A stretch of 64,000 nucleotides of DNA from contig NC_051065.1 of NCBI RefSeq assembly GCF_004664715.2, forward strand, positions 148,549,596-148,613,595, written 5' to 3'. The notes below the pieces were generated by a model. The model saw only the letters and a list, made by a program, of their open reading frames with translations, was not told the origin of the DNA and made no database searches. Source of the DNA: Peromyscus leucopus. Lineage: Eukaryota; Chordata; Mammalia; Rodentia; Cricetidae. Below are positions 1-13,047 of this stretch, piece after piece; positions within the stretch are counted from its first letter, which is position 1; every line of letters starts with the position of its first letter. Made by a program: the position numbers and the translations under genes.

Positions 1-146
1 AACAAATAAACCCAAGCCACCTCCATCTTTGACAGAAGGATGCATTCAACCCTCCAAACTGCAGTGCGTGGAATGAGAAAGAGGGAGAGGGACTGCAGGT
101 CACGTGTCCAAATGCAAGGGCATCATGGTAGCAGCCACAGGAGAAG

Positions 147-841
147 TGCTGTGGGATGTTCTGTATGTCAAATGTGTGCTCTGATTGGTTATTAATAAAA
201 CACTGATTGGCCAGTAGCCAGGCAGGAAGTATAGACGGGACAAGCAGAGAAGAGAATTCAGGGAAGTGGAAGGCTGAGACAGAGACACACTGCCAGCCGC
301 TGCCATGACAAGCAACATGTGAAGATGCCTGTAACCCACGAGCCACGTGACAAGGTATAGATTTATAGAAATGGGTTAATTTAAGATGGAAGAAGTAGAT
401 AACAAGAAACCTGCCACGGCCATACAGTTTGTAAACAATATAAGTCTCTGTGTGTTTACTTGGTTGGGTCTGAGTGGCTGTGGGACCAGTGGGTGAGAGA
501 GATTTGTCCTGACTGTGAGCCAGGCAGGACCAGAAAAACTCTAGCTACAAATGGTGCCCAACGGCTCGAGTTTCCACCTTAAACCTGAGAATATTTAATA
601 ACCAATTCTAAATGGAGCCCAAACCAGGTTTCTGCTTCATGTCTCATATGGGCAGCTAGCTGCAACATGTGGGTTTGAGCGACTATGGCGGGTTCCTGGA
701 GTGCACATTTGACCGGCAATATGGCGGGAATGAGGCATCCACAAGTGGCACACTACACTGCTGCGTGGTGGATTTAGCCTTTGCTAGTACAAAAAAAAAA
801 AAAAAAAAGAAAAAGAAAAACAAAAACAAAAACAAAAAAAC

Positions 842-891
<50 letters not shown>

Positions 892-2341
892 CTGCGCTGC
901 TTTGATAGAACTGCTTCTGATAATTGATGGTACACATGGCTCCAGACCCAGAGCTGGTGGTAAACTGTACCACCACCATGTTGGGAAGCTAAGGTGGGCA
1001 GAGCCAACAGCCACAGAGGCCTTTTGGTCTTACAAATGCTGCAGTTCAAAGCAATAGATTTAGAATGCGACAGATTCAGATGAAATAGTTTACAATGTGT
1101 GTAAAATGTATGTATGCTTGGAAGAGAGAGAAAAAGGAATATATACAGTTATATAAAGAATTACATAGTTTTAAAATATAAAGTCTTTAAAGAGACAGTA
1201 AAATTAATATAAAAAATAAACCATGTAAAGATGGATATCACACAGAGAATCTGGATTATGTTGTCTTTGGGATTTTTAACTGCAGAGAGACATTTGATTT
1301 TAAAGGCAGATGAGTTAAACCAATATGTATATTTTAAAGATAACTTGACTTCAAAATTTGGATGTAAGGATATGTTGCTTTGGAAAGGAGGCTCTGCTTT
1401 TGTTTCCACACAAAACCAGAGGCTATGGATTTGCTCCAGATTAAGATACATCAGGTTTGACCAGCCAAGACCCCCTGAAAGGTCTCTGATGACACCATGG
1501 CCCAGATGGTCCAACATCCAGAGTGGTTTCAAGGCAACTGGCTCAGACAATACACCCTCCTGGACTACTACATAATCCTAAAATTTTCTTTGTGTCCCCA
1601 TAAGATACAGTGCCCCCCCTCCAGGAGTAAGTAGTAAGAGAAGCTATGCCCAAATACCTAAATATACCAAGCTGGCTTTGGAGATGGAATTGGCTCACTC
1701 CTTCTCTAAACCCAAACATATTGCTTAAAAAAAAAGGTTAAAAAATTCTTTTATCCCATATCAGAAGAGCCCTCTGGTGTGGGACAGAGAAAAACCAATA
1801 TTTTTATTTAAAACAGGTTGATTATAAATACAAAAGGGGACAGTATAGATAATGATAAGATAGAGGGGTAGATTATTGAATCTACTTTTAAAGAGCAATT
1901 TGTTTAAAATGTTTTACATTGCTATGGATTTTAGTCTATTGATACAAGTTTAAACTTAATTTTGTTGTACTGTATATATATTTCTATTTTCGTTTGAGAT
2001 ATTATGTTTATGTAACTCATTTAGATTGTAATGGATAATTAAGAAATATAGATTAATAATTAGTCTTCTATGATAATCAAACTTATACTAAGGCAGAGGG
2101 GAGAGACACCAGCTGCTGTCCAGGGAACATCATGTAGAGGCAACAGGTAAAGCCATGGAATACATGGTGACATATAGATTAACAAAATTGGGCTTAGTAT
2201 AAGAGTAAGAGCTAGACAATGGTAGGCCTGAGCTAATGGCCGAGCAGTTTAAATAATATAAGAGTCAGTGTGTTTATTTTATAAGTGGGCTCCAGGACTG
2301 GCGGGGTTTGGCGGGAGCTGGAAAGAAACTCTCCAGCTACA
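147..2341 (+). mobile_element. mys-like ERV element with 6-bp target duplication
   Basis: An LTR-type sequence runs 147-549 (TGCTGTGGGATG at the start, CTAGCTACA at the end), followed at 552 by a primer-binding-like TGGTGCCCAACGGCTCGA. The inner part carries no long reading frame with retroviral motifs. The right end is a diverged LTR-like stretch ending CTCCAGCTACA at 2341. GAGAAG at 141-146 and 2342-2347 is a perfect 6-bp target duplication, the length expected for class II (ERVK-like) elements. The same LTR and inner sequence recur at 4649-8146, 10577-10939 and 12124-12525. The name mys-like is from memory of cricetid elements; I am sure of the LTR structure, less sure of the family. Confidence 0.75.
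790..889. repeat. A-rich run followed by (TG)n microsatellite
   Basis: About 50 bp of poly(A) with scattered G and C, then about 45 bp of alternating TG (843-889). It lies inside the mys-like element and produces several spurious reading frames of Cys-Val or Thr-His repeats. Confidence 0.95.
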
Positions 2342-2347
2342 GAGAAG

Positions 2348-4273
2348 CTGATGATGTTCAAGCAAGTTTGCCAGACTGCGCTTGACCCAGCCTGGGAGCG
2401 GAAGGTCAGGAGTTCACAGAAGGCAAGGCTAGGGGAATGTGTGTGAGGAAGACAGGAAACAAAGTCTCGTCAACCCAGGATGCTCTGAACCTGTGTCTCT
2501 GAGACATGAACTTGTTCTTGGGATGGGTGGTGACTCTGGGGAACAAAGCTCACAAACTGACTTTTGCCTTTGGTGAAAGAACATACTGGCTTGCTCGAAA
2601 GTAGCAACACAGCCAGTCATGTGACAGATAGCATCACCCAAGCCCAGACCACAGGGCCAGCTTCAGTTCCCAATGAATCGACTTGTAATTCTTCTACAGA
2701 TTTCCAGTGTTAATGACAGAAACTAATGTGAGCAAAGAGAGGAGCGTTGAGGAAATAATATTAATTAGAAACAGATAATAAAACAAAAACCTCCAAAGTA
2801 CAAAGAAAGGAAGAAATAAACAAAAACTATAAAATTCTCATGGAGGTAGGGCACATTGTATCCATGCAGCAAACTCAAGACTGTTTCACATATAGAGCAG
2901 GAAAAAAATAGGCTTGGACATAAAGTTAATTTGCAACAAAATATTTCAAAATATGTCAGAAAATAGAAAACCCAGGGGCCATTGGGGTAAAAGAAACACA
3001 ACCTTAGACAATTTCCTCAAGAGACTCACCATCTGCCTAACAAGAGCAATAGACTGAGATAGAAATAGATAAGAATTGAAAAAAAAAATCTTAGAAAAGA
3101 AGCAAATTAATTTGTCCATTAAGGTTTTTAACTTGGGATGCCCATGATCTCAAGATACTGAAAATTTAGAAGTCTGGATATTTGGGTAGGAAAATTTCTG
3201 TTCTTATTTTCTTAGGCATTTAACAGAAATTTAACATTGCCTGACTTATGAATCAATAAGCGGCCACATGCATACCTATCTATTAGCAAGATTATGACTT
3301 TTGACCTGATGCAATATCAGAGATGTTTTCACATTATATCTGTTTTATTCGGGTAGCCTGAAATGCTGTCTGCATCATTATTTGTCAGGATTTGAGTGGA
3401 TATTTTAAAATGGCCCACTTGATCCACATGGCAGAACAGGGCAACATTTGCTCAATTGGTACTCAGTTACCTTCAGCTTTTGAACAGGGAACTCATATTT
3501 TCTCATTCCAGAGGCCTCAGCGGAGGTGGGCTCCACTGTTTCCTATCTATACTTGGTTGACAACCAGTGTTTGGAAGGATGTGAGTTAAGATAACCCATA
3601 GTAAACATAAGAGTGTTTATGCGATCTCTGCTTCAGCCCTTTCTGGTTTTAGCTTGGTCTATGATGATCTGTGTTGATATTGTAGCTTATTTGTAGTGTT
3701 ATTTTATACAGGGCATATGTTTTACAATTATTCCTTCTAGTATTCTTACATATTTTATCTCTTTTATTTAAAACAATAATGTCAGAAATGATCCACAGGC
3801 TCACCAGGACACAGTAAGAAACCACGGCTGCCCATGTCCTCACATGTTTATGAATATTCTAGTTATCAAATATAAATGAAGGATCTTACAAAATTCTAGA
3901 GAGAAAATCTGGACAAATGGAGAGATGCAGAATAAACGGCATCGAGCATCTGAGCATTAACTTCGGAAGGTATAAATCTGTACATTCAATTTCTCCAGTG
4001 TTCTGAAGGAACATAGTTTCTTAGCTGATGTTTCACCCCATTTCAAAGTATTAAATATTGCCAAAGGATTTATACTTATAGCTGCAAAAGGATTTTGTCC
4101 CTGATTCCCTCTTTCTCAGAACAGTACAACCACATGCTTAATGCCCCAAGGGAGGCAGCAACCTGAAAATCATGAGAAGTCAGAAAACAGTGAACCAAAC
4201 ATGGGGAATTTTGAAGGGACTCCCCCAAATATGGGTGAACAGCTGGGTTGAAGAAGTCAGTCAGGATGAGAGC
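2348..4273. other. Intron 15 sequence without recognised gene
   Basis: About 1.9 kb between two ERV elements. It is AT-rich apart from the first 300 bp. I find no A2m-like exon, RNA gene or clear repeat here on either strand. Confidence 0.5.
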
Positions 4274-4795
4274 TGTTGGGGAATATTATTTTAAGGTGTG
4301 TTACTTCAGTTTATCTTTCATTGGTTTAACTCTGTGAAGCTGTGGTACTGTGCCAGTCTAAAACACCTGATGGTCTAATAAAGACCTGAATGGCTGATAG
4401 CAAGGCAGGAGAAGGAATAGGTGGGGGGTGGCAGGCAGAAAGAATTAAAAGAAGGAGAAATATGGGAGAAGAGAAATATAAAAGCAAGGAATGAGAGAGG
4501 AAAGAGGAGGACTTCAGGGGCAGCCACACAGCTACCCAGCCAGCCACAGAGTAAGAAGGAAAGAAAAGGTGTACAGGAATAGAGAAAGAGGAAAGCCCTG
4601 AGGCCAAAGATAGTCAGGATAATTTAAGAAAAGCTGGTAAGAAACAGGTGTATCTGGAAGTTTTTCTGTGTCCTGCCCAGTCTTACAGCCACTCAGACTG
4701 AAGTAAACACACAGAGGTTTATATTATTTACAAACTGTATGGTGTATGGCAGATCTCTTGATAGCTAGCTTTTATATTTTAAATTAACCCATTTC

Positions 4796-4990
4796 CATTT
4801 TTTAAAATTTATTTATTTTATTTTATGTGCATTGGTGTTTTGCCTGCACATATGTCTGTATGGGTGTATCAGATCCCCTGGAACTGGAGTTACAGACAGT
4901 TGTGAGCTGCCATGTGGGTGCTGGGAATTGAACTCAGGTCCTCTGGAAGAACAGCCAGTGCTCTTAACTGCTGAGCCATCTCTCCAGCCC
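4796..4990 (-). mobile_element. B2 SINE inside an ERV LTR
   Basis: Antisense B2: the plus strand ends in CTGAGCCATCTCTCCAGCCC, the reverse complement of the B2 head, and begins with the T-rich tail. AACCCATTTC at 4786-4795 and 4991-5000 is an exact 10-bp target duplication. This gives a third nesting level: B2 in mys-like LTR in another ERV LTR. Confidence 0.9.
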
Positions 4991-7240
4991 AACCCATTTC
5001 TACTAATCTATGCATTGCCACGTGTGCTTCATGGTTTACTAGTACTTTTACATCTTGCTTTTCCTCATGGTGGCTGGCGTCTCCTGGCCTCTGCCTTTTT
5101 CTTTCCTGTCTCTCTCCTTTCCTGCCTGCTTCTAAGCTGGCTTGCCATAGGCCAAAACAGCTTATTTGTTAACCAATGGGAACAACATATATTAACAGCA
5201 TACAGAAAGACATGCCCAGCACTTCCCCTTTCCTGTCTAATCAAAAAGGAAGGTTTTAACTTTAACTTAGTAAAACCACATATAATAAAACAGTTATCAA
5301 GTGAGAATTACTTACAATATCTAGTCTATTTGTATTTGGCAAAATTAAAGAAAATATTCCATTTATCCTATATTTGTGAGTCTAAAGTTTAATATCTAAT
5401 TTATCTGTTATAATGACTAAGAAAAACTATACTTATAACTATCTTGTCTTCAACTACTTCAAAGACCCCAAAAGGATATAATATTACTTAAGTAAACAGG
5501 AAGAGCATTGTAAGCAGCTTCCAAAAATCTAGAATGACAGAGACAGCTGCCTGCCTGGATAGTCATCCAAAGTTTCTCTGTAATGTTGAGGCATCCATCT
5601 TCAGCCAATAGGCCTTTTCTAAAAAAAGTTTAGTTCAGTCAATAGTTTTTTAGTTGATTTTCCCTGTGTCCTGTAGAATGTCTGGCAGTCTCCTCTGCAA
5701 AGCAGGAACCTGAAGGACTATCTCACCTTGTTTTGGCAGAATTCAGTGGTCATTTTCCTATGGGTCCTGCATGTCTAGTTTATACAACATTCTGCCAATC
5801 AGTCCAGAAAAGAACAGTTTCTTGCCCAAATGGCTAGTTCTGCCAAGAAGGAGATAAATTCCATGTGGAGTGTGTTCCATGTCCATCTTCTTCTTTGAAG
5901 TAAATCAATGCTGCCAGGAGCAGACGTGTCTCACTGTCTAGGAAAGTCTAAGTTTTTAAAATGCCAAATTTTACATGCCAAATTTTGTAGGTCTTTGAAG
6001 TGTCTGAAGATTACCTACCTAGTTGAAATATATCTATGTATACCTAGAAAACTTAACTAACATGACTAGAAGTTTGATTATCACAGATGACTATTAATCT
6101 GTGTTTCTTTTTTTTTTTTTGTATTCAGGTATACTTTATTATATATAAATCCATGCAAAATAAGATGCAAATTGGATCTGCTAAGGCCTAGTACTAAAGC
6201 TAAGTCCATTTTAAGAATGACTGCAGTTGAGTCAATCCTAACAATGAACTTTGACAAGTCTAGCATCCTAAATTTTTTTTTTAAGTAAATTTATTTTACA
6301 ACATCATTTAGTTCAACATAATAGCCACAGATTCCCCTGTTCTCCCACTCTCGCCCCCTCCCCCTCCCCCCTAATCTGTGTTTCTTAATTATATATTACA
6401 AATTCAAATGAGCTGTACAAACATAATACCTTAAACAAAAGTAATATATTTACAGTATAACAAAATTAACTTTGAATTTGTAATAAACTGAAGTCTATAG
6501 CAGTGTAAAACATTTCAAACAAGTTGTTGCTCTTTAAAAGTAGATTCAATAATCTACCCTTTTATTTTATCATATCTATATCATATCCTCTTTTTTTCTT
6601 TTAGAAAGAGATTGACTATGACCAATAACAATTTGTAATCAACCCCTAAACAAAGACAAACATCCATAAATCATTTTTTGGGAATGTGGGTATAGTTTCT
6701 CATACTACTTCCTGCTGGTTGTGGGTGCTGGCAATCTTATGGGGATCCTGAGAAAATTAAAAATTATGGTCAATTAAATGATGTTGTAAAATAAATTTAC
6801 TTAAAAAAAAAATTATGGTCAAGTCCTGACTGGAGTAGTCTATGATGCTGCATTGTCTGAGCCAGTTGCCTTGAAGCTAATTTTGGATGTTGGATCATCT
6901 GGAGACCTCTCAGGGGGTCTTGGCTGATCAAATCATATTAGCTTGGAAGCAATCTATAGGTTCTCATCTTCTGTGGACACAAAAGCAGAACCTCCTTTCC
7001 AAAGCAATATATCTTTAGACATAATGTTTGAAGTCAAGATACCTTTAAACTATACATATTAGTTTAACTTATCAGCCTTTACAATTAAATAGGTAAAAAT
7101 CCCAAAGACAATATAATCTAGACTCTGTGTGTGTGTGTGTGTGATTTCCATCTTTACATGGCTTATTTTTATATTACTTTTACTGTGTCTTTAAAGACTT
7201 TATTTTTTAAAGCTATTTCTTTATACATTGTAAATATAGT

Positions 7241-7268
7241 GTATATATATATATATATATATATATAC
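7241..7268. repeat. (TA)n microsatellite
   Basis: About 28 bp of alternating TA within the inner region of the antisense mys-like element; a short (TG)n lies at 7124-7142. Confidence 0.9.
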
Positions 7269-10200
7269 TGTATATATTCCTTTTTCTCTCTCTTTCAAGC
7301 CTATGTACATTTTTACACACACTGTAAACAGTTTAGAGTTTTATTTCATCTGAATCTGTCTTATTGTGAACCTATAAAGCATGCCTAAGATTGATACGGC
7401 AGCTTTGGCCCACCTCAGCTTCCTAACATGGTGGAAGTATGCCTACCACCAACTCTGGGAAGCAGTGTGTCTATGTTTCCAAGAAGCAGCCCAGGAATCT
7501 CTTTTTTTTTTTCTTCCTATACTAGGAAAAGCTAAATCCACTATGCAGTGGACAGCTTGGAGAAACCTCTGTGTACCATGGCAGGAATCTGCCATGCTGC
7601 ACTCAAGCCCACGTGCCGTGAACCCACCATACTGGAGCTTAAGTCAGAACGCCAGGGCATCTCTATACCTTGGTGTCTCTATATCTCAGCCCTCATAAGA
7701 CCTGAAGTAGAAAGCTGTTCTTAGCTCAATTTTAGAGTTTCTTTGTAAGTTCTTTCAAGTTTTAGCTGGAAAGTTGAACATTGGGCAGCCAAATGTAGCT
7801 GGAAGTTTTCCTGCAGCCACTCAGACACAAATAAACATACAGAGGCTTACATTAATCATAAATGGCATAGCCTATGGCGGGCCTATTGGTAACTAGCTCT
7901 TACATCTTAGATTAACTCATTTCTATTAATCTACGCATTGCCACATGTGCTTCATGGTTTACTAGTACTTTTATATCTTGCTTCTTCTGGCAGTGCCTGA
8001 CATCTCCCTAGTCTCTGCCTTTCTCTTTCCCATCTCTCTCCTTTCCCGCCTGCCTCTAAGCTGCCTTGCCATAGGCCAAAACAGCTTATTTATTAACCAA
8101 TGGGAACAACATATACTCACAGCATACAGAAAGACATCCCCCAGCAAACAAGTCAAGCTAAGGCCAGGAATTTATAATTAAAAATAAGCCTCCATGTGTT
8201 ATTTATTTGGGAGCTGGGTGGCAGGCTCCCCAAAAGAGCAAAAAGAAAAAAACACAACATTTTGGCACCCAATGTGGGTCCTAAATGTCCGTAGGGCCTG
8301 AGAAAACTGAAAAGAAAAAAAAAAAGAGAGATACAGCTTCTTTAAGGGTTTCAGCTGGACAGTTTCTGCCAGTCAAGTAGGAACAAAAAACTAAGTAAAA
8401 ATGCCTGCCATAAAGTAAGCATCGGCATTCTAGAACACAGGAAGGTTGATTGCAGTTCTCAGTCAGACAAACCTCCAACCTGGCTGTGAGCTTTCAGGCT
8501 TGATTTTCACAACCCAAGAAGTGGGTAGAGTCAGCTGCCAAAGCTGTGGGCATAGGTCCACCCTGCTTAGCAGTTTAAAGTTTGTTTATGTGGTCAAAAA
8601 GGCTAAAAGATACGCAATGAAAGAAGTCTAAATGAAGAACCTCTAAAGAGGTTACAGTGTGTTTAACAATGTGCAGAGGCTTAAGAAAAGAAAAAGGTTA
8701 TAGTCATAGAAGAAATGAATAGTTTAAAAATAAAGTCTTTAAAGAAATAAATAAAGTAATATATGTAAGAATAAGCCATGTAGAGATGAGAAATACACAG
8801 GGAGTTTGGATCCTGTATATTATCATGTTAATTTTGAATGTTTTGATTGTTGAGCAGCAAAAGACAGCTTCTAGGAGACATGGGTTTGTGAACTAAACTG
8901 CTAAATCAAGCTAACCTAAATATTTTATGAATAACTTTACTTCAAAAAAGAAGTCAACAGATATACTTGTTAAATGGAAATAAAAAATGCTTTTGAGTTT
9001 TGTTCCACAGAAAACAAGAGGTTGTGGATTCCTTCAGGAATAACGTGGATCAGTTTTGATCAAGGGGAGACCTCCTAAAACTTGACAGGTGGTAGCTATC
9101 AACAAAGATTATAGCTGGCCTTCCCAGGACTTGGTCATTATCTCAAATTTTCTCTCTGGGACCCTAAAGCTACTTTGCTCACAGAAAACAGGAAGCAATT
9201 TAGAGAAATCAAAGTCTGCATTCCCAAGAGTTGGGGTGTGGGATGCTTTTGGTTATTTGGTGGGTCATGGATGTTTGTTATATTTAGGGGAATATAGGAA
9301 TGATAATAGGTGAATTATTGAATCTACTTTAAACTAAAAAGCAACTATTAATCTCAAATATTTTGTATTGATATGGACTTTTGTATATTGACACAAATTT
9401 AAAGTAATTTTTGTTGCAACACACTGTATGTATGTTCCAGTCCTTGTTTCAGGGATTTTTGTGTATTGATAAAAATTTAAAGTTATTTTTGTTACAACAT
9501 ATTGTATGCATGTTTCTATTTTTGTTTGAAGTATTGTGCCTATGCAGTTCATTTGGAAATGTAGGGTGAAGTTCTAGTTTTTGAAAGCTATTGTTATAAA
9601 CTATATAGGGTAATGAGGAAACATAGGTTAGTTTTTAGTCACTTACAACAATCAAAATTGTGGATATATTAGGTATGCTTTCCAGATAATATAGAGATAT
9701 ATTTTTGATAGATAGATGGTCTTCAAAACTTTCAAAGACCTACAGAACATGGCATTTAAAATGTTTTGTTAACTTATGACTTTTCATGACAATGAGACTT
9801 ATCTGCTCCTGGCAGCACCAACTTACTTCAGAGATGATGGGCATTGAAGAAATTCCTTATGGAGTTTGCTTTTGTTGTAGCAAGGTTAGTCACTGGGCAA
9901 AGAAACTGCTCTTGCCTTTGCTGACAATGTGCTATGCAGACTGGACATGCAGGACACACAGGAAAAAGACTATTGAACTTTGCCAATACAAGGCAGGACA
10001 GTCCTTCAAAGTTCCTGCTTCATAGAGGAGTCTGTCAAATATTCTGCAGGACACAGAGAAAAGCAACTGATGAACTTTGCCAATACAAGGCATGATAGTC
10101 CTTCAAATTTCCTGCTTCACTGAGAAATCTTCCTGATACTCTAGGCCTGTATGCTGAAGATGGATGCCCCAATGTTGCACAAGGAACTTGGTGTGACTGT

Positions 10201-10576
10201 CCAGGCAGTTAGTTGTCTCTGTCATTGCTAGAGTTTTGGAAGATGTTTGCTCTGTACTTTTTGTTTACTTAAATAATGTTATATCCTTCCAGGGCCTTTA
10301 ATGGAGTTGAAGACTAGATAGTTAGAGTTGCAGTTTTCCTTAGCTATGATAGAAAGTAAATTAGGTATAAAATTTTGGATTTACTAAGATATGCTAGATT
10401 ATGGAGTATTTTCTTTAAATATACCAGAAACAAATGAATTGGAATTCAGTACATTGTGAATGTAATCTTTACTTGATAATTGTTCTTATTGTATGCAGCC
10501 TTAATGTGTTAAAGTTAAAACCTTTCACTGTTGTTTAGAAAAAAAGGGGGAAATGTTGGAGAATATCATTTTAAGG

Positions 10577-10939
10577 TGTAGCTGGAGTTATCTCCAGTCC
10601 TACCCGGGTCGCAGCCACTGATAACCCAAATAAACACACATATTACTTATAAATTGTATGGCTATGAGAGGCTTCTTGCTATCTAGTTCTAATATCTTGA
10701 ATTAACCCATTTGTATAAATCTGTATCTTGCCACATGGCTCGTGGCTTACCGGTATCTTTTACATCTTTCTTCTCATTGTGGAGGCTGGCAGCATATCCT
10801 GACTCAGCCTTCCACTTGCCAGAATTCTCCTGTCTCCTTGTCCTACCTCTATTTCCTGCCTGGCTACTGGCCAATCAGCATTTTATTTATCAACCAATCA
10901 GAGCAACACATTCACAGCATATAGAACATATCCACAACA
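10577..10939 (-). mobile_element. Solo mys-like LTR nested in a 3' LTR
   Basis: An antisense LTR of the same family as 147-549 and 12124-12525, bounded by TGTAGCTGG and CCACAACA. TTAAGG at 10571-10576 and 10940-10945 is an exact 6-bp target duplication. With no inner sequence, it is most simply a solo LTR left by LTR-LTR recombination after insertion. Confidence 0.85.
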
Positions 10940-11406
10940 TTAAGGTATGCTACTATTGTTTATGTTGCATTTATTTAACTCTTTGAAGCTGTGATACTGT
11001 GCCTGCCTAAAACACCTGATGGTCTGATAAAGATGTGAAGGGTCAATAGCGAGACAGGAGAAAGGATAGGCAGGACTGGCAGGCAGAAAGAATTAATAGA
11101 AGGAGAAATCTGGGAGAGGAGAGATCTAAGAGAAAAGAATGAGAAAGGAAGGAGGAGGACTTCAGGGGTAGCCACACAGTTACATAACCAGCCACAGAGT
11201 AAAAAGGAAAGCAAAGGTATACAGGAATAGAGAAAGATAAAGGCCCCAAGGCTAAAGAAAGTCAGGGTAATTTAAGGAAAGCTGGCGAGAAACAAGCCAA
11301 GCTAAGGCCAGGCATTTACAATTAAGAATAATCCTCCATGTGTGCTTTATTTGGGAGCTGGGTGGTGAGCCCCTCAAAAGAGCAAAAACAAACAATGACA
11401 GAGGGC

Positions 11407-12117
11407 TCCACTGGGGACAACAGCAGAACTGAGCACTGCCACAGATGCTAGAGAACTGAAGTCAAGTGAGGAGGATTATGGCCTGGAAGTAAATATAAGA
11501 AAGAACAATTAAATGTCAGGACAAAGGAACACAAATGAGAGGAAATATGACCACAGCTCACTATCTGACTTAATAATGAACCACATGTGTTGGTTATAGA
11601 AATAAATACTGTTTAAGGATTTTACACAGTAATCATATAGATTTGTAGGCAAGGTAAAGACCAGAAGGGTCTGAATAATCAGCTTTAATATGCTGCTTTA
11701 TAATAAAAAGAATGAACAGATGATGTTAAAAATGAAGAAAGGCCAATACTTTCAAAGACTAATAGAGAATGTGGAGTAAAACAGTAAAGAAATAGCTGTG
11801 ATCATTGAATGTACAAGCAGCCAAAGCATGGATAGGGCAGGGTGGTGGGAGAAAGGAAACTCTGTTCATGTTTTTTGTTATAATCATTGGGCAGTACATG
11901 CGTTTGTTTGTTTGTTAACTAATTGTCTGTATTTGTCAACTAAAACAATTGCTCAAGAAATCTCTTATTTAATGGATTGGGGAAATCAAAATCTAAAAGA
12001 AAAACATTTTAATCATATACTTTCCTAATCATTTTCTGCATGTGCATCATAAACTTTCATCATTAAAACCAAATTAAATGCTGGTTTAACTTATGCATTA
12101 GTTAAAGACTGGTAAGT
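11407..12117. other. Intron 15 sequence without recognised gene
   Basis: About 700 bp of AT-rich sequence between an ERV and a solo LTR. It carries a 76-codon plus-strand open frame (11798-12028) without recognisable motifs. Nothing assigned. Confidence 0.5.
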
Positions 12118-12123
12118 TCCTAG

Positions 12124-12525
12124 TTGTTAGAGTTTTCCTGGTCCTGCCTGGCTCACGGTCAGGACAAATCTCTCTCATACACCAGTCCCACAGCCACTCA
12201 GACCCAACCAAGTAAACACACAGAGACTTATATTGCTTACAAACTGTATGGCCGTGGCAGGCTTCTTGTTATCTAGTTCTTGTATCTTAAATTAACCCAT
12301 TTCTATTAATCTGTAAGTTGCCACATGGCTCGTGGCTTACTGGTACCTTATATCTCGCTTTCTGTGGTGGCGGCTGGCAGCATCTCTCTGACTCAGCCTT
12401 CCACTTCCCAGAATTCTCCTCTCTCCTTGTCCCACCTATACTTCTTGCCTGGCTACTGGCCAATCAGTGTTTTATTTATTAACCAATCAGAGCAACACAT
12501 TTAAGGTACAGAACATCCCACAGCA
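12124..12525 (-). mobile_element. Solo mys-like LTR
   Basis: Antisense LTR closely matching 147-549 in reverse complement, including the blocks CACAGCCACTCAGACCCAAC and ACTGGCCAATCAGTGTTTTA. TCCTAG to the left and TCCCAG to the right form a probable 6-bp target duplication with one difference; the boundary is uncertain by one base. Sense relative to A2m. Confidence 0.75.
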
Positions 12526-13047
12526 TCCCAGCATTATGCAGACTAAAGATTACTGTTTTTAAATTTGCATAAACACCTTACATACATTAAAAGATATGCT
12601 AATAGCCAGTGGCAATAATAATTTTTAAAAACTATTACAGTGATCATGTAATTTTTCTTAATAAACCCCATTCTTAATTCAGTATGAGGAAGAGTTTTGC
12701 TCTCGTTAACTTGAGACTCCAGTAAATACTTTATGATTTCAGTTGTGCTTTCCAAGAATTTTCAAAACAAGTTGAGAACCTCCTTGTACTCTGCCTTTAA
12801 ATTTTAATGCATTCTGTCTTCTTATTTGGGGAACTCTTGAGATGTACAAGATTCCATTTGTATAAACTGTTTCATTTGGCTCCCCCAGACAGCATCTCTC
12901 TGAAAAGCTCCATCATGAACGTGTTAGGGGTCAAGCCATTCCTGGGGTAGGAGAGGCACAGTAAGAACCCAGAGGGCCTGGGTCACACACAAGCTTTACA
13001 ACTCACTGAGTGCTTGACTCAGGCTTTGTCTTGAGTTTATTGGCTGT

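Larger units (their letters stand above)
4649..8146 (-). mobile_element. Antisense mys-like ERV nested in the 5' LTR of the 4274-11400 element
   Basis: On the minus strand its 5' LTR is 8146-7794 and its 3' LTR 5221-4649, the latter preceded by a purine tract (AAAGGGGAAG). Flanking 6-mers AACAGG (4643-4648) and AACAAG (8147-8152) are a near-perfect target duplication, and removing the insert restores the host LTR sequence seen uninterrupted at about 11286-11300. Inner sequence matches the neighbours' inner sequence in reverse complement (for example 5880-5930 against 9785-9835), so it is the same non-coding family. The reading frames found in it, including a 186-codon frame at 4832-5392, cross the B2 and LTR boundary and are not genes. 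Confidence 0.8.
4274..11400 (+). mobile_element. Full-length non-coding class II ERV-like element with two nested inserts
   Basis: The 5' LTR starts TGTTGGGGAATATT at 4274 and resumes after a nested insertion to end at 8259. A primer-binding-like TGGCACCCAATGTGGGTC follows at 8263. The 3' LTR runs 10554-11400 behind a polypurine tract (A7G5A3, about 10538-10553) and is itself interrupted by a solo LTR. The two LTRs share long matching blocks, for example around 4390-4640 and 11030-11290. Target duplication GAGAGC at 4268-4273 and GAGGGC at 11401-11406 differs by one base. The inner 2.3 kb has no gag, pol or env frame that I can recognise, so it would need proteins from elsewhere to move. Plus orientation is antisense to A2m. 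Confidence 0.8.

Noticed and set aside
774..1049. Minus-strand frames with long Thr-His repeats
   Set aside because: They are translations of the (TG)n/(CA)n microsatellite. The same holds for frames at 21900, 23210, 26040, 28880, 37370 and 58020.
4832..5392. 186-codon plus-strand open frame, the longest in the window
   Set aside because: It runs through an antisense B2 SINE and into an ERV LTR and inner region; the composition is that of repeats, with no conserved domain.
12880..13020. Possible A2m exon 16
   Set aside because: Splice-like CCCCCAG is on the plus strand, and no frame on the minus strand resembles the A2M segment before the bait region.
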